From Dicaeum eximium (Eukaryota; Chordata; Aves; Passeriformes; Dicaeidae): 64,000 nt of DNA. The stretch is taken from NCBI GenBank assembly GCA_013396995.1, contig VWZP01002231.1:290248-354247 (forward strand), in the 5' to 3' direction. The translations under genes and the position numbers were made by a program. Below the pieces are notes generated by a model, which was given only the letters and a program-made list of their open reading frames with translations, did no database searches and was not told the DNA's origin. Numbering within the stretch: the first letter of the stretch is position 1; each line of letters starts with the position of its first letter. Of this stretch, positions 33,655 through 44,822 are shown piece after piece.

Positions 33655-34215
33655 AATATTGGGACTGATACTGTTCAACACCTTCAGCAGTGGTGGGGAG
33701 GAGGGCACAGAGTGCACCCTCAGCATCTCTGCAGGTGACACCAGAGTAGGGAAAGTGGCAGAGACAAAGGCCAGAGCCTCCAGAGCCAGACCATGCCAGA
33801 AAGACCTCAAAATCCTCAAGAAAAGAACCAACAAAGACTGCAGTAAGAACTCATGTGAAGCTCCACACTGGGGCAGAATTGCCCCACATATCAGCAACTG
33901 GCTGAGCAGCAATTTTGCTAAAAAGGACCTGGGGATATGGTGGATGCCTGGTTGACTGTGGGCGGGCAGGGTGCTCTCACTGCAGGCAGACCATGATAAG
34001 CTCCTTCCAGCTCCTGCTCAGTGCAGCTGGGCCCACACCTGGAACAGAATGGCCACAGAAGGACAGGGAGAACCTGAAGAGGGTCCAGCAGAAGGCTCCC
34101 AGATGGTGAGGAGCCTAGAGCTCATGTCTTACAAAAGGAGGCTGAGAGAGGCACTCAAGTTTAGTCAGGAGAAGAGGACGCTGAGCTGTTGTCAAGTCCC
34201 CACAAAGTACTGGAA
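33655..34215 (+). mobile_element. Decayed CR1 LINE fragment (end of RT and downstream)
   Basis: The + strand translation opens LILFNTFSSGGEEGTECTLSISAGDTRVG. This is a degraded form of the CR1 reverse-transcriptase block that normally has an F-A-D-D catalytic box, here with SAGD in its place. The following sequence keeps CR1 wording such as 'tggaacagaatggccac' and 'agggtccagcagaaggc'. It has many substitutions and no CR1 3' terminus, so it is an old truncated copy. Confidence 0.75.
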
Positions 34216-36069
34216 AGGCAGAGCCCAACTTCTCTCAGGAGTGACTGAGTGGAATAGTGAGGACTGTAGCTGTACCTATCTGCCATCCTGTCTCCTGGAG
34301 AGACCTAGAGCCTGTGCTATAACCTTGCCTCTGGCCTATCTTCTCCAGGCTTTCTGGATGGACACTGAACCTGGTCCATTGTACCACCTGGTGGAGGGCT
34401 GTTAATGATCACTGTTCAGGTCCTGTGGGATTGTGCCAGAGGGCTGGAGGCATGGGGGCACTCACTGCTTGTGCAGTGCTTGGCCCTCAGCTTCTGGCTT
34501 GTCCTTCCTTGGGGAACAGTTTCTTCCCATTCCCCTTGTTGATCCTTGGTGTTTCATGGACCTCTGTTTTCAAGGCAAAAATTGACTTATTATATGATAT
34601 ACTTAGACTTTCCCTTCAGCACAAGGAATAAACCTTTATCTGGTTGAACCTTTGACCCTAACAGCCTTTCACTGACTGACTGTATCTAAATGCTTCTGGG
34701 GATTTTTTTTGCTTCAGGTATTTCCCTTGGTTAAATAGAAGGTGACATTCAAATCTTATTGGATTTCTATTTGGAACTTTTAAGACTTTTTGTTAGCCAG
34801 TATTACAGAATACTTTGTATTTTAAATTATATTTATTATAGGATGATGTCTGCTTGTTTTAGATATTGATACTTTATGCTATGATTTGTCTTACGGTTAA
34901 AAAACCACACACACAATCTTACTCAATAGCTGTTGCAGAAATTAATTTGAGCACTGTGAACAGTCCTTATTCCTTGAAAAGAGCAAATCTGGATGCCCAG
35001 AAATTGCTTAAAGGTAACATTAACCATTTGGCTGCTGATCAAAGATGTTTGAAAGCAGAGGAAATCTGTAAATTTTCAAAGTAAAATCAATCTGTGCTGA
35101 ATGAATTGACATTTTGGTGTCGTGAAGCACTGATGCCTGAGGAAATTCCATCACTTCTCTTTTCCTTCATATGCATCTCAGAAAGCCAGAAGAGAGCACC
35201 ACAGAGGCAACTGCAAAAACAATTGCTTCTCCAGAAAATAAGAGAACTTGTAAGAGATACTTGTCCTGCAAGAATATCTTACCATGTAGATAAATATATT
35301 CATAAACTCTTGCTTTATAAGCTCTATTTCCCTGGCTTTCCATAGAAACTGGCAGCACAGTGTATAGTAAAGGCCAGCCTTGTGCAGATCACAGGGTGAT
35401 AGATCAATCCATGAATTATTTACGTGGGAGTTTCAAGTGTCCTCGTCATCCTCAGATCTGGAGTGTTTATTTAGGTGCCACCATGGGCAGAAATTCATGC
35501 AGTGTTTCCTCCACTGGAGTCTCACCTGCAGGCTAGAATTCAGCTTAGGAAGCTCCACAACTGGGTACTGATGGTTCCAAAGACATACCAAACTTTAGGC
35601 ACCATGGCTTTAAAATCCTGTTTTAGGAAAAGGAAATTCTTAGCTGAGCAATAATGGGATAATACTTCACTGTTGCAAACACAGCTGAACAGGTAGGGCT
35701 TGATGGGTGTTCCTGAGGAAGAGATGATCTGGCACGGAACGTAACAGTACGGTTTCCACCGTAAGGCTGGGGGTGGGAGGTAAGCCCCTTTCTTTGGGGC
35801 TTTCCTCTGTGGATTTGGGGTGTTACCCACCCTCATGTGACAGCACTGTGTTTCTTAATACGTCACGCTATTGCGAAAATTCCTAGAAAGACCAAGATCA
35901 CTTTTAAGTGCTGTAATGCACCACTTACCAAGGTGACACGGCTGTTTTGACAGCTGGCTGACAGTCAGGAAGACTCAGCAAAAGCCGGGACTCAGGCCAA
36001 GGATTTATTTAACTTTTATTATTTTTTAATTACATGTCAAAATTTTGTTTTCATTTCATGGTAATTAAT
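34216..36069. other. Intergenic DNA
   Basis: No recognised gene. A CRE-like word TACGTCAC lies at 35859-35866, about 200 bp before a CpG-rich block. Otherwise ordinary AT-rich sequence. Confidence 0.55.
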
Positions 36070-36345
36070 TTTTAAATTTTAATTGACTCCGGAGAGGCCC
36101 CCGGCGAGGCCGCCCCTTCCCATGGCGGCGCCAGGTGGCGCCATGGAAGCGTGATCGGGACAGGGCCATGACATCCCGGGATACACCCGGGACACCCCCG
36201 GGATACTCTCTGGATACCCCCGGGATACTGCCGGAGCGGTGCCACAGTGCGGTTTGGGGGCACAGGCAGGCCCGGGTGTTGGTCACCCGTGGGTGTGGGC
36301 TGGTGCTCAGTTCCACACAGGCCCATCTGCCCCGGGCCTCACGGG
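36070..36345. promoter_or_regulatory. CpG-rich block with short GC tandem repeat
   Basis: Abrupt switch from AT-rich DNA to CpG-rich DNA (GCCCCCGGCGAGGCCGCCC, CCATGGCGGCGCC). It contains a YY1-like ATGGCGGC and a CTCF-like core AGGTGGCGC (36128-36141). Degenerate tandem copies of CCCGGGATAC lie at about 36175-36234. It resembles a small CpG island. A long open frame starts inside it. Confidence 0.5.
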
Positions 36346-37031
36346 TCCTGCGCACCTCTCCTCAACATCCCCCCAACACCCTCCTTTCCCCAGTACGATC
36401 CCTTCCTCTGTCTGGAGAACACAAACCCGTGACATTTCCCTCTCACGCTGGGCTGCATCAGTTCAAAGCCGGTGATGAGTATGTGGGAGAAAATGTAAGG
36501 TGGGTCTGCTTTAGGGAGACAGACTTTGATGCTAATCATTTTTGTGAGAGGGGAGAGAAAGGGGAGAACAGATGTTTTTATTTTTCTACATTGGAAAGGA
36601 AACCTTGCTTTGTTTCACGTGTGTGCCTACCCACGGGCAGCTTTTCCAGCCTCCCTGCTCCTGCCTCACACACCCTGGTTGTGGCTGCCATGGCCTGCTG
36701 TCTGTTCATCTGTTCGAGCCTTGTGCTTTGCTGTTTCCTTACCAATTTTAGCTTAAAGCCTCACTCCACAAATTTCCCGGGATCAAAGTCTGCCTTCCTC
36801 ACACCTTTCACCCTGCCGGGGGGCAGTTTCTGCCCAGCTGGAGCAGCTGGTCTATCACCAAAATATGAAGGACCTTCCTTGTGGGATGGTGCAGCTGAGG
36901 AGCCTTGGAGCAGAGCAGGCCCAGAGGGGTTTGCAGAGTTCCTTCACAGCCCACAACTGTGCGTGGTCTTCCCTCTGTCAGAGGCTCATGGGGTGCTGCC
37001 ATGTGAAGTGTCCTCTGTCCGTCCATTTTAA
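36135..37031 (+). CDS. Open frame of 298 codons, unknown, doubtful
   Basis: This frame starts at an ATG in a strong Kozak-like context (GCGCCATGG) within a CpG-rich block. It runs 298 codons without interruption, including about 550 bp of ordinary composition. The predicted product is basic at the start (MAPWKRDRDRAM) and later has a hydrophobic segment (LVVAAMACCLFICSSLVLCC) that could span a membrane. I recognise no family. Chance predicts far fewer than one frame of this length in DNA of this composition, but that does not prove it is translated. Overlapping frames in other phases (for example 145 codons at 36865-37302) weaken the case. There is no evidence of splicing or conservation from the sequence alone. 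Confidence 0.2.
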   Translation: MAPWKRDRDRAMTSRDTPGTPPGYSLDTPGILPERCHSAVWGHRQARVLVTRGCGLVLSSTQAHLPRASRVLRTSPQHPPNTLLSPVRSLPLSGEHKPVTFPSHAGLHQFKAGDEYVGENVRWVCFRETDFDANHFCERGEKGENRCFYFSTLERKPCFVSRVCLPTGSFSSLPAPASHTLVVAAMACCLFICSSLVLCCFLTNFSLKPHSTNFPGSKSAFLTPFTLPGGSFCPAGAAGLSPKYEGPSLWDGAAEEPWSRAGPEGFAEFLHSPQLCVVFPLSEAHGVLPCEVSSVRPF

Positions 37032-37681
37032 AACTGTTTTAAGCAGAGCAGAGTTTGCTCTTACTCTGAAGTGTTTATGTGGTACAGTCTCCTCTGCCAT
37101 ACAGAACCCGATGGTGTTTGCCTGGAGCTGGATGTCCCTCAGCATGAGTGAACACGGAGCGATGGTTTTTCTCCTGATCTTGAGTGGTGGTTTGTGTGTG
37201 CCTCTAGTGTCCCTGTCAGTCCAGCTGCTGCCACTGCCACCAAGAGGAGCAACTCTGTCCTTGCTTCCCACCCTCTACTTGCTGGCACCACCCTTTGTGT
37301 GATTGCACACAAAGCGATCTGATCCTGCTGAGAGCCAGAAAAAACAAAAAGTGCAGGAGGGCAGGGAGGGGGGAAGTTAGTTTTCAGTGGGATTAATTCC
37401 ATGCTCCAAGTACTTGCATAAGTGAAACAGAGGACTTGGCCTGGGCACAGGAACAAACAGCGTGGGCACAGAGGGAACACAGTGTCCATATCAGCTAAAA
37501 CTGGTACTGGTAACTTGTGTGTCAAAAGATACCCTTAGGGCTCTTGACATGAAAGTAGTTGAAACATAATTTTCCACACCTAGACATTCCTGATCTTACC
37601 CAATGAGCTGGAAGTAGAGGAGCTGGCAGTGGTGGTATCAACATGCCTTCACAAGGTGGTACTTTTTTCCCTGGAATACAA
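37032..37681. other. Intergenic DNA
   Basis: No recognised gene or repeat in this stretch between the 298-codon frame and the GA-rich tract. Confidence 0.55.
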
Positions 37682-37803
37682 CAGAAGGGAAGAAGGGAGG
37701 GAGGGAGAAAGGGAGGGAGAAAGGGAGGGAGGGAAGGAGGGAGGAAGGAAGGGAGGAAGGAAGGAAGGAAGGGAGAAAGGGAGGATGTGAGGGAGGCAGG
37801 GAG
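37682..37803 (+). repeat. Homopurine (GGGA/GGAA)n tract
   Basis: About 120 bp almost entirely of G and A on the + strand, built of GGGA, GGAA and GAAAGGGA units. Such mirror-symmetric purine runs can form triplex DNA. The complementary strand gives artificial Ser/Pro/Leu-rich open frames. Confidence 0.95.
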
Positions 37804-40752
37804 ATTGGGAGATCGGGAGATCACAAACCAAAATACTTAGTTTTTAAAATATGGTAATTCTATTCCTGGATTGTTTTTCTAGTGCTGCACCATTAAATGG
37901 AGAAGCCTTTTCTACTTCCCTTTCCCCTCTCCTCTTCCTGTGGCAAAATACAGATGGACCCTAATATAGATGGACCTTAAACAGAGGGGCAGGGAGGAAA
38001 GGTGCCCTGTTGATTCTTGTGAAGATGTTGCTTTTGTTCTCTCTTTGTTACTGCATTATGGATGAAAACAGATGTTTGTTCTCTTCACAAGACACTGTAT
38101 TGCCTGTCTAAACACAAGGAAAACAGCACTTCTGCAGAAAGTGCTAAGTTCCAAGGCTGGAATCATCTTTATCATGAGGCCGTTGCATTGTGATGGATAC
38201 TTTGATAAAATCTGCATCCAGATTCATGCCTGCATGCAAAACAAATGAATGCTCATTTTCTTCAGAAAAATAATTTGCTAGAGATCTGTCTACCAGACAG
38301 TGGTTTGCATTTAGGGAATACCTTTTGCAGAAGATGAAGTGCTTTGTCTCATGACCAAAAATAGAGTTTTTAAAAAGTGAAAACAAACAACAGACTTTGC
38401 TTTTTATGATGATGGTTGCTGCTGATTTTGTTACAATTGTTTGTAAGTTGGAATGCTCTGTTTGCAAGGGAAAAGCTCTTGTTGGGCAGGTAGGGGTACC
38501 AGAGTGGACAGTGGTTTGGTGAATAGGAATGCTGGGGTCACCTACATATTGGCAGTTTGGAAGCACTGAGTCTTGCTTGGCCAGAATCATCAGCCACTGA
38601 GTAGGAAAAATTCAAGTCTAAATTAATATGCTCACATAAACAGTTATGCAGAAGTTAAACCTTGAAAGCATTCACACTAACAGTCAATTTTTTCTCATTC
38701 AGCAGTTGGGTTTCTCCACAGGAAGTTCCTGACAGTTTGCAGGGAAGTAGCTTTGGCTTTTATTTGGAGCTAATTTCTGCTAACAAAAATAACCTTTGTG
38801 CTTTTACTTGCTCATGCATAAGCCTGGAAAATCTTGACTCCTGAGCATTTAATGTGGGTTAATGCAGTAACATTTCTTGCCCAAATAGCTGACAGTGGCC
38901 AGGTGCTCCTCTGAGAGTGGTTGGTGCCAGTGACCCCATTCCCCTCACCTCGGCTTTTTTGGATGGAGTCACTTGGCCCCAGAGGCCACACCAGAGAGGC
39001 TGATTCATTGCCCCAGGCATCTACTCCATGGCAGGCTCCCTGGAATCTGCAGTGGTCACTCTCCTTGCTGTCACATATACCTGGGGGACAGTGGGGGACC
39101 TGCTTTGCTGGGATTTTTATTCCTTTTGGTTTCCTGGAACTTTCTGAGTAAACGGAGAGGTGTTTTCTTTATAAGGAATTGTCTGTATATCCCATGTGTC
39201 CCTCTATTGTTCAGGCTGAGGGAAACTACACTGCAACAGGATCTTTGTTTCCAGCACCCCCATCCCTCTCCCTGTACACAGGCTGAAGTCATAACCCTCT
39301 CCCAGAGTCCTTGGTTACTCTAGAAGCAACTGTGTTTTTGTAGACAGCTGTTTATAATTTCAGGTCTGTGGGGGAATAAGTGACGAATTTAGAGAAGTAA
39401 AGCTACTTGACTTTACCCTATTTGCTGGAAAGAAGTAAGGAAAGTTTGGGGAAAATAAAACAGCTGGAAGGCAGAGAGACATTGCAAGAAGTGGGTAGTT
39501 GCAAAATGAACCTTATAAGGGAATAGATGCTTGGCCTTACCAAGTTTAGAGCACTAGACCAAGAAAGGCATCCTAGATAATTGCATTTTACAGCAGCTTG
39601 AGTCAGGGAGCAGGATGAAACAGTTTTTCAGCTCTTGTAATAAACCATGAGCTATTATTGTTTTTAGGAACAGAAAAAAGAAGTTGTCCCCTGTTGTCAT
39701 TCACCTTTCTTTCTCCTTCGCCAAGCTGATCTTCTGCCAAAGATTTTTCCTTACTGTTCACAAGGCTCAGCTGCCTGAGTTTTCATTACAGGTAGCACAC
39801 AGTCCCTCCCAGTCTTTTCAGTGAGGGGACAGTGGCACACAGCACTGGAGTTGAGTGCCTAATGGCTTTTATCTGCTGCTCTTTGCTTCCTAGGAAGTGT
39901 TCTCTGGCCCTCCCAGGGTTGCTGCCATGGGGTGGGACCTCCACGGAGGCAATCACTCAGGGGTATCTCTGACTCAGTGAAAATTGCCCTTTTGGAGAGT
40001 GGGTCTCCAGCCATGCCCTCAGCATTTTCACCCTCCACATCCTTCTATTGCTCTTGTACACAAGTGTCCTCCATGTTTTTCCTGCATCTCCTCCCCTGAA
40101 TCCAAACATGTCTCCTCACTTCTCTCTTCATAACAGCTGCCACTCATGCTTAAATATGTTTGAGTGGAGGTGCCATGTCCTGCTGGACATTGGCTCACTG
40201 TGGACTGGTCCCAGCTATTTCAAAGCCCCAAGAGGTGGCTGTGCCTGGCCCAAGACAGTTAATGGGTTCCACAGGTCACCCTCACAGCCCCTGACAGTGA
40301 AACCCTCCCAGTTTTGCCCAGTACAAATGGCCAGTTTTTCCCGGTTTACTTCTTGTTTGTGTCTGTCCATCTTTTGCAGTGCACTGCTGGCTTCTGTCTC
40401 TAGGGTATCTCAGGATTTGCTTCCAAGCAACACTACTTTTGGTTGTCTTGTATGAGCTATATACTGGAAAAGTGTAGGGATTTTTCCCCATTACACCATT
40501 GTTCCTGCAATCACCCAATTACACTACTACTTTGTTTTCAATGTAAACTCATAACTCTTGTGCTTAAAGAGGAAATCTTCAAACTGAAAACTGTAGCAAG
40601 TGAATTTTAAAAAAATATATTATGGGAATTATTTTTGTGTTTTAGTTTTTGGACCCAGCTCATGATGTGTAAGCCTTAAGGGTTTGCACCATCATGGAAG
40701 GAACTGCTTCTCTGCAAAATGATAAAAACCTCTGTAACTCTCTTGTGTTACA
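37804..40752. other. Intergenic DNA
   Basis: About 2.9 kb with no recognised gene or repeat family. The longest open frame (148 codons, - strand, 38144-38590) is of a length expected several times by chance in this window, and no homology is recognised. Confidence 0.55.
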
Positions 40753-41130
40753 CAGAATCCCAGGATAGCTCAGTTTGGAAGGGACCACAGTGGGTCACTG
40801 GTCCCACCTCCCTGCTCCAGCAGCGCCACCCCAGAGCACACAGCACAGGATTGTGTCCAGCGGGGTCTGGAATATCCCCAGTGAGGAGACTCCACACCCT
40901 CTCTGGACAATCTGTTCAGTGCCTGGGCACTGCCCAGGGAAGAAGCTCTGCCTCCTGTCCAGGTGGAACCTCCAGGGATCAGTCCCTGCCCGTTCCTCTG
41001 GTGCCATTGCTGGGCCCCCTGGAGCAGAGCCTGGGCCCTGCTGGGAGCCCTCCCTGCAGACAGGGACACCCAGGGCTGAGGGCCCCTCTCAGCTGGGGCT
41101 CCTCTCGGGGCTGGACAGCCCCAGCTCAGC
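40753..41130 (-). mobile_element. CR1 LINE fragment (3' end, reverse orientation)
   Basis: Read on + it begins AGAATCCCAGGATAGCTCAG and continues 'tttggaagggaccac', 'acctccagggatcagtccc'-type wording and 'ggctggacagccccagctcag'. This is the reverse complement of an avian CR1 3' region. It is GC-rich, non-coding, and truncated at the right end. Confidence 0.9.
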
Positions 41131-43118
41131 CTATTCTCTTAAGAGAGATGCTTACAGCCCTACCAAATATGATAGTTTACATTTCAGCACATTTTTCTCT
41201 GCTTAGGTCACAGTGCTTTACAAACTACTAGTTGAATCCATGCACAGTGATAAGAATGGACATGCTGCAAAGCATGGTCTGCAGCAATAAAGAAGAATCT
41301 AGATTTAAAAGAAAAAATGCCACTAATGTTGCCCTTTATAGAGAGTATAATTGAAAATTAAATTTCTCAGTATCTCTGAAAGTATCAATTCTTAATTTTG
41401 AGTCCCTTTTGCAAGACATTTTTCTTAAAAAAAAAAAATAGCTCTGTGTTTTTCCCCATAACACTATCTTCACTATCTTCTTCTAATGCTAAAGTCTCTA
41501 TACATCAGAAACTGTTGACCAAGAAACTAATTTATATTTCAGGGGTGACCATGGCTACACTTTAGACTTCCCAGAAGTCTAGACCATGGAAAATGGGTCT
41601 TTTACATCCATGTTATGCCCTCAATGTTTTTTTGCACGTGTTGAAGCCTTGACCATCCAAACAGCATAAACCTAAATTTTACACACAGTGCAGAAGGTAG
41701 AAGGCACACACCAAGCTGCTTTCTACTGCTACTTTTTGCTGGATAAAAAACCACCACAGCTCAGCTTGGGGCCTTGCAGGAGGACATCAACACAAGTCTT
41801 CATGAATAAACATAATGCTGTCAGGTTTTCCCTACTTTTGCTGTGGGGATTGTTAAGAGTACACCTGTGGAAACAACCTCTGGACGAGGCAGGTGTGTGT
41901 TCCCTTATTCCCTGCTTAAAGCCAGCTCAAAGGGCTGTTTACTTGTGATAGCCCCAGGGGTGTGGCAGCCTTACCTTGTGTTTCTCTTGGGTTCCTTGGC
42001 ATCAGCCTCCATACGCCTTCGGATAGCACCACCACCCATTCCTGCAGCTGTCAGGGAATATTTGGAAAGACAGATGTGAAGGCATGGAGAAGTGTGGCTG
42101 GGTCAAAATTCAGCTAAGCTGCTGCAAGGCAGCACACACGTGGGGCAGAAGCTGCATATTCACCACTGAGATAGATCTGTGTAGTTCATTTGGATGAGCA
42201 GAGAGGGAAGTCAGTCTTGAAACTGAAGCCTGGAGCTGTGTACTGTGTGGACACCACCTTGAAAGGTTGTGTATGAAGATGTAGGTGTCAAGGGCTAAAT
42301 TTGCTACTCCTGGTTCTTAAAATTGAGACATTTGATTTGACATGGTTTAATGAATCTATGTGTCCTCAGTCTGCCATGAACTGACTTAAAATCAGTACAG
42401 TTCTGAGGTATAAACCAGACCTAAAATAAAAAGAAAATAAAATTCTAAAGAGATTATGTTTCTTGTTAGTCTTTAGTCAGAAATTATTTCCTCTGTGCAG
42501 TAGGTGTCCATTAAAGAACTACAGAGGAGCAGAAAAAGCTTTTCAAATATGAAGCATGAAGAGGTGGCCATACTGTGCTGAGCGTTACACTTTGACAAAC
42601 AGATCATTCGTTCCAGCTTCTGTAGTCAATTAAATATGGAAAATAATCTGTGTACTCATATAAAAAAGGAAACAGTAAGCAAGAGAATGCTTTGGAAACT
42701 CTGGGAAGTTGAAGTCAGACTTGCAGTTTCTGAAGCCCTGATTCACAGTTCTTGAATGCGTGGGATTGCTGATGTGGTCAGAGATTTGACCCTTGGAGCA
42801 TGACAGGCAAGTCATCTCCTGGCTCTCTGGTGAGGCTTGTCTTGCTTGTGCTGCATACTGGAAGTCCAGAAACTCCATGTTCCCAGCGGGTGGGGAGAGG
42901 AGAGGTGTCCCCATTTTGTGAATTCTTTTTTTAACACCTGAAAAGCTTTGCAAGCCCTTAATCTACCTTACTTGTTCTTCACCACCCGTCTTCCACATAG
43001 ACCTTGCAGCAACAGGCCAGTCTGTGCCTCAGCTGCAGATGTCACTTAGCTCTTCCCTGTCCTTGACAATGTCCAGGCTGTTCCCAAGCAGTAGTCATCA
43101 AAGGAAGGCTTTATTTCC
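41131..43118. other. Intergenic DNA
   Basis: No recognised gene or repeat in about 2 kb. Confidence 0.55.
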
Positions 43119-43230
43119 AGGGGCAGTTAAGTGACTAACCCAAGATCAAACAGTGGGTCAGTAGCAGAGGCAGGAACTGAAATCAGGTCTTCTGACTCAA
43201 GTTTCTCTTGGCTACAGCCTCTGGGTTACA
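43119..43230 (+). mobile_element. Ancient MIR/CORE-SINE remnant (3' half)
   Basis: The order of words GGCAGTTAAGTGAC, CCCAAGATCAAACAG, 'agtagcagaggcaggaactgaaatcaggtc' and 'tctgactc' follows the conserved core and 3' part of MIR-type SINEs. Those read 'ggttaagtaacttgcccaaggtcacacagc...ggcagagccgggattcgaacccaggc...tctg'. The copy is strongly diverged, as expected for an element older than the split of birds and mammals. Family assignment is from memory. Confidence 0.65.
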
Positions 43231-43682
43231 CAGCAGAATTCATTTGTGCTGTAAGTTTCAGCAGTTGCTGAGATGAAACTACATTTTCTTTCCCTGAGAT
43301 GCCGTATCTGTGTCATCCTGTTCTCTGCCCACTAGGAAGCAGCTTCTTAGCACTGGACTTTAAAAAGGGAAGGCAAGCAGGAGATGTTTCTAAGCAGTTG
43401 CACTCTTTGATCGATGAGAGAGGTGAGCCAGAGTGTGTTCCAGTGACCTCCTGCTATATAAAAGCTTGGCCTGCCTGACAAGACTTCTGGCTGCCGAGTC
43501 GCTGTGAGTCACAGCCTTCACTGCTTGGGTTTGATGCAGATTTTTACACCAGGCACTGCAGAATTGAGGTGGCCTCTCAAATATTTGCATTGCTTGGCAA
43601 GCAAGGGTATAACCGGGGGTGGATTCAGGAAGTTCTGGCACCGGCAAGCACAGCTGGTGTTAGAAGTCTTTGCAAGGCTCCT
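43231..43682. other. Intergenic DNA with a TATA-type site
   Basis: Unique sequence that contains the promoter-like site at 43455 described separately. No exon is recognised. Confidence 0.5.
43455..43464 (+). promoter_or_regulatory. Candidate TATA-box promoter
   Basis: TATATAAAAG fits the TATA consensus. It is followed about 50 bp later by an AP-1-type word TGAGTCAC (about 43504-43511). A start site would be expected near 43485. The downstream sequence shows no recognisable exon before a TG-rich repeat, so the promoter is unproven. Confidence 0.3.
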
Positions 43683-43782
43683 TGTGTGTGTGTGTGTGTG
43701 TGTCTGTGTCTGTCTGTGTGTCTGTGTGTCTGTGTGTGTGTGTCTGTGTGTGTGTGTCTGTGTGTGTGTCTGTGTGTGTGTA
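43683..43782 (+). repeat. (TG)n / TCTG compound microsatellite
   Basis: About 100 bp of TG dinucleotides with regular TC interruptions. It gives artificial Cys/Val open frames on + and Thr/His frames on -. Confidence 0.97.
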
Positions 43783-43995
43783 GGAAAACAGCAAGGCCCC
43801 TGGAGTTTTTTCCAGCCAGGGTTCCTGGGAAAAGATGAGTAATCTGGAGATTTCCTGTTACTTTTGGAGTGAGGAATAAAAACACTTCGCCTTTTGGGGG
43901 AATCTTCTTGGATCTTCCACTGTCCCAGTTTTTCCCTGAGTAGCACAGAAGCCTCCTCCCTGGACTCAGCTTTGTTTGTAACAGCAACACAAGCT

Positions 43996-44070
43996 GTGCT
44001 GTGCTGTGCTGTGCTGTGCTGTGCTGTGCTGTGCTGTGCTGTGCTGTGCTGTGCTGTGCTGTGCTGTGCT
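43996..44070 (+). repeat. (GTGCT)15 microsatellite
   Basis: Fifteen perfect copies of a pentanucleotide (75 bp), only about 210 bp from the preceding TG array. With no stop in any frame, it produces repeated LCCAV in artificial open frames. Confidence 0.97.
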
Positions 44071-44740
44071 AACACTGAGCTCTGCCCTTGTTTGCCTGGA
44101 CAGTCCAGGATCAGATAGGTACAATTCCTATTGCCTCCTTGAGTCTGCTTCAGGAACTAAACTCCACGTAGGGCATGGATCCCTGTGGTCAAGCTGTGCC
44201 TGGCCTGGGATGCTGGGAGTGTCTCCCTTTCATGTCTGAGTGCATCAGCCCTGCCAGGGAGGGAGTGTGGCCACAGAGTGTTTGCACGGCACCTACCGTG
44301 GCTGGGGTGAGGTTCATGACTGAGTCAGCTGGGTGCTGCTGCCATGCAAATGACTAAATAGGAATGACAGAAGTGAGGGTTTCCTGTTGGCAGAGGTAGA
44401 AAGGAGTGAGGTACCTCAACTCTAAAGTTATTACTATTTATTATTTCAATTGCAATACTCCCTGCAGGTTGCCTTCAGGGGCAAGGGCCGTGTTGTACAA
44501 GGTACATGCACACAGCAAAGGCAGAGCCATTCCCCACCGTGAAAAAAAGGTGTTCTCCAACTGAGGCAAGTTGTTTGAGCCCTTTGAGAGCAGGGATTTA
44601 GGAGCTGGAGTGAAAAGCAAGGAGTGCTGCTGCCGCCAAGAGCCTTACACAGGCAGTTTGGACATCAGGTGTATGTCCTAACACCTGCTGCTATTATTTC
44701 TATATTTTTGTCCACCACTATTTGGCCACAACTTTCTCTA
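44071..44740. other. Intergenic DNA
   Basis: No recognised gene or repeat. Confidence 0.55.
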
Positions 44741-44822
44741 ACTAGTATTTCTTGGTGTGTGCTTAGCCGTTTCATGTTCTAAGTGCTTTACAAATATTAT
44801 GTAATTAGGAAAATAACCCTAA
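44741..44822 (+). mobile_element. Ancient MIR-like SINE remnant (5' half)
   Basis: The words TATTTCTTGGTGTGTGCTTA, TGTTCTAAGTGCTTTACAAA, 'tattatgtaatta' and AAATAACCCT follow the MIR 5' half ('catttattgagcgcttac...tgttctaagcgctttacatg...aacaaccct'). It is a separate copy from the one at 43.1 kb, because the halves are in the wrong order to be one element. Confidence 0.55.

Noticed and set aside
38144..38590. 148-codon frame on the - strand
   Set aside because: Several frames of this length are expected by chance in the window. No family resemblance, splice context or promoter is seen.
40719..41231. 170-codon frame on the + strand
   Set aside because: It lies over a reverse-oriented, GC-rich CR1 3' fragment.
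43518..44075. 185-codon - strand frame with Thr/His and Ala/Gln repeats
   Set aside because: It is produced by reading through the TG and GTGCT microsatellites.
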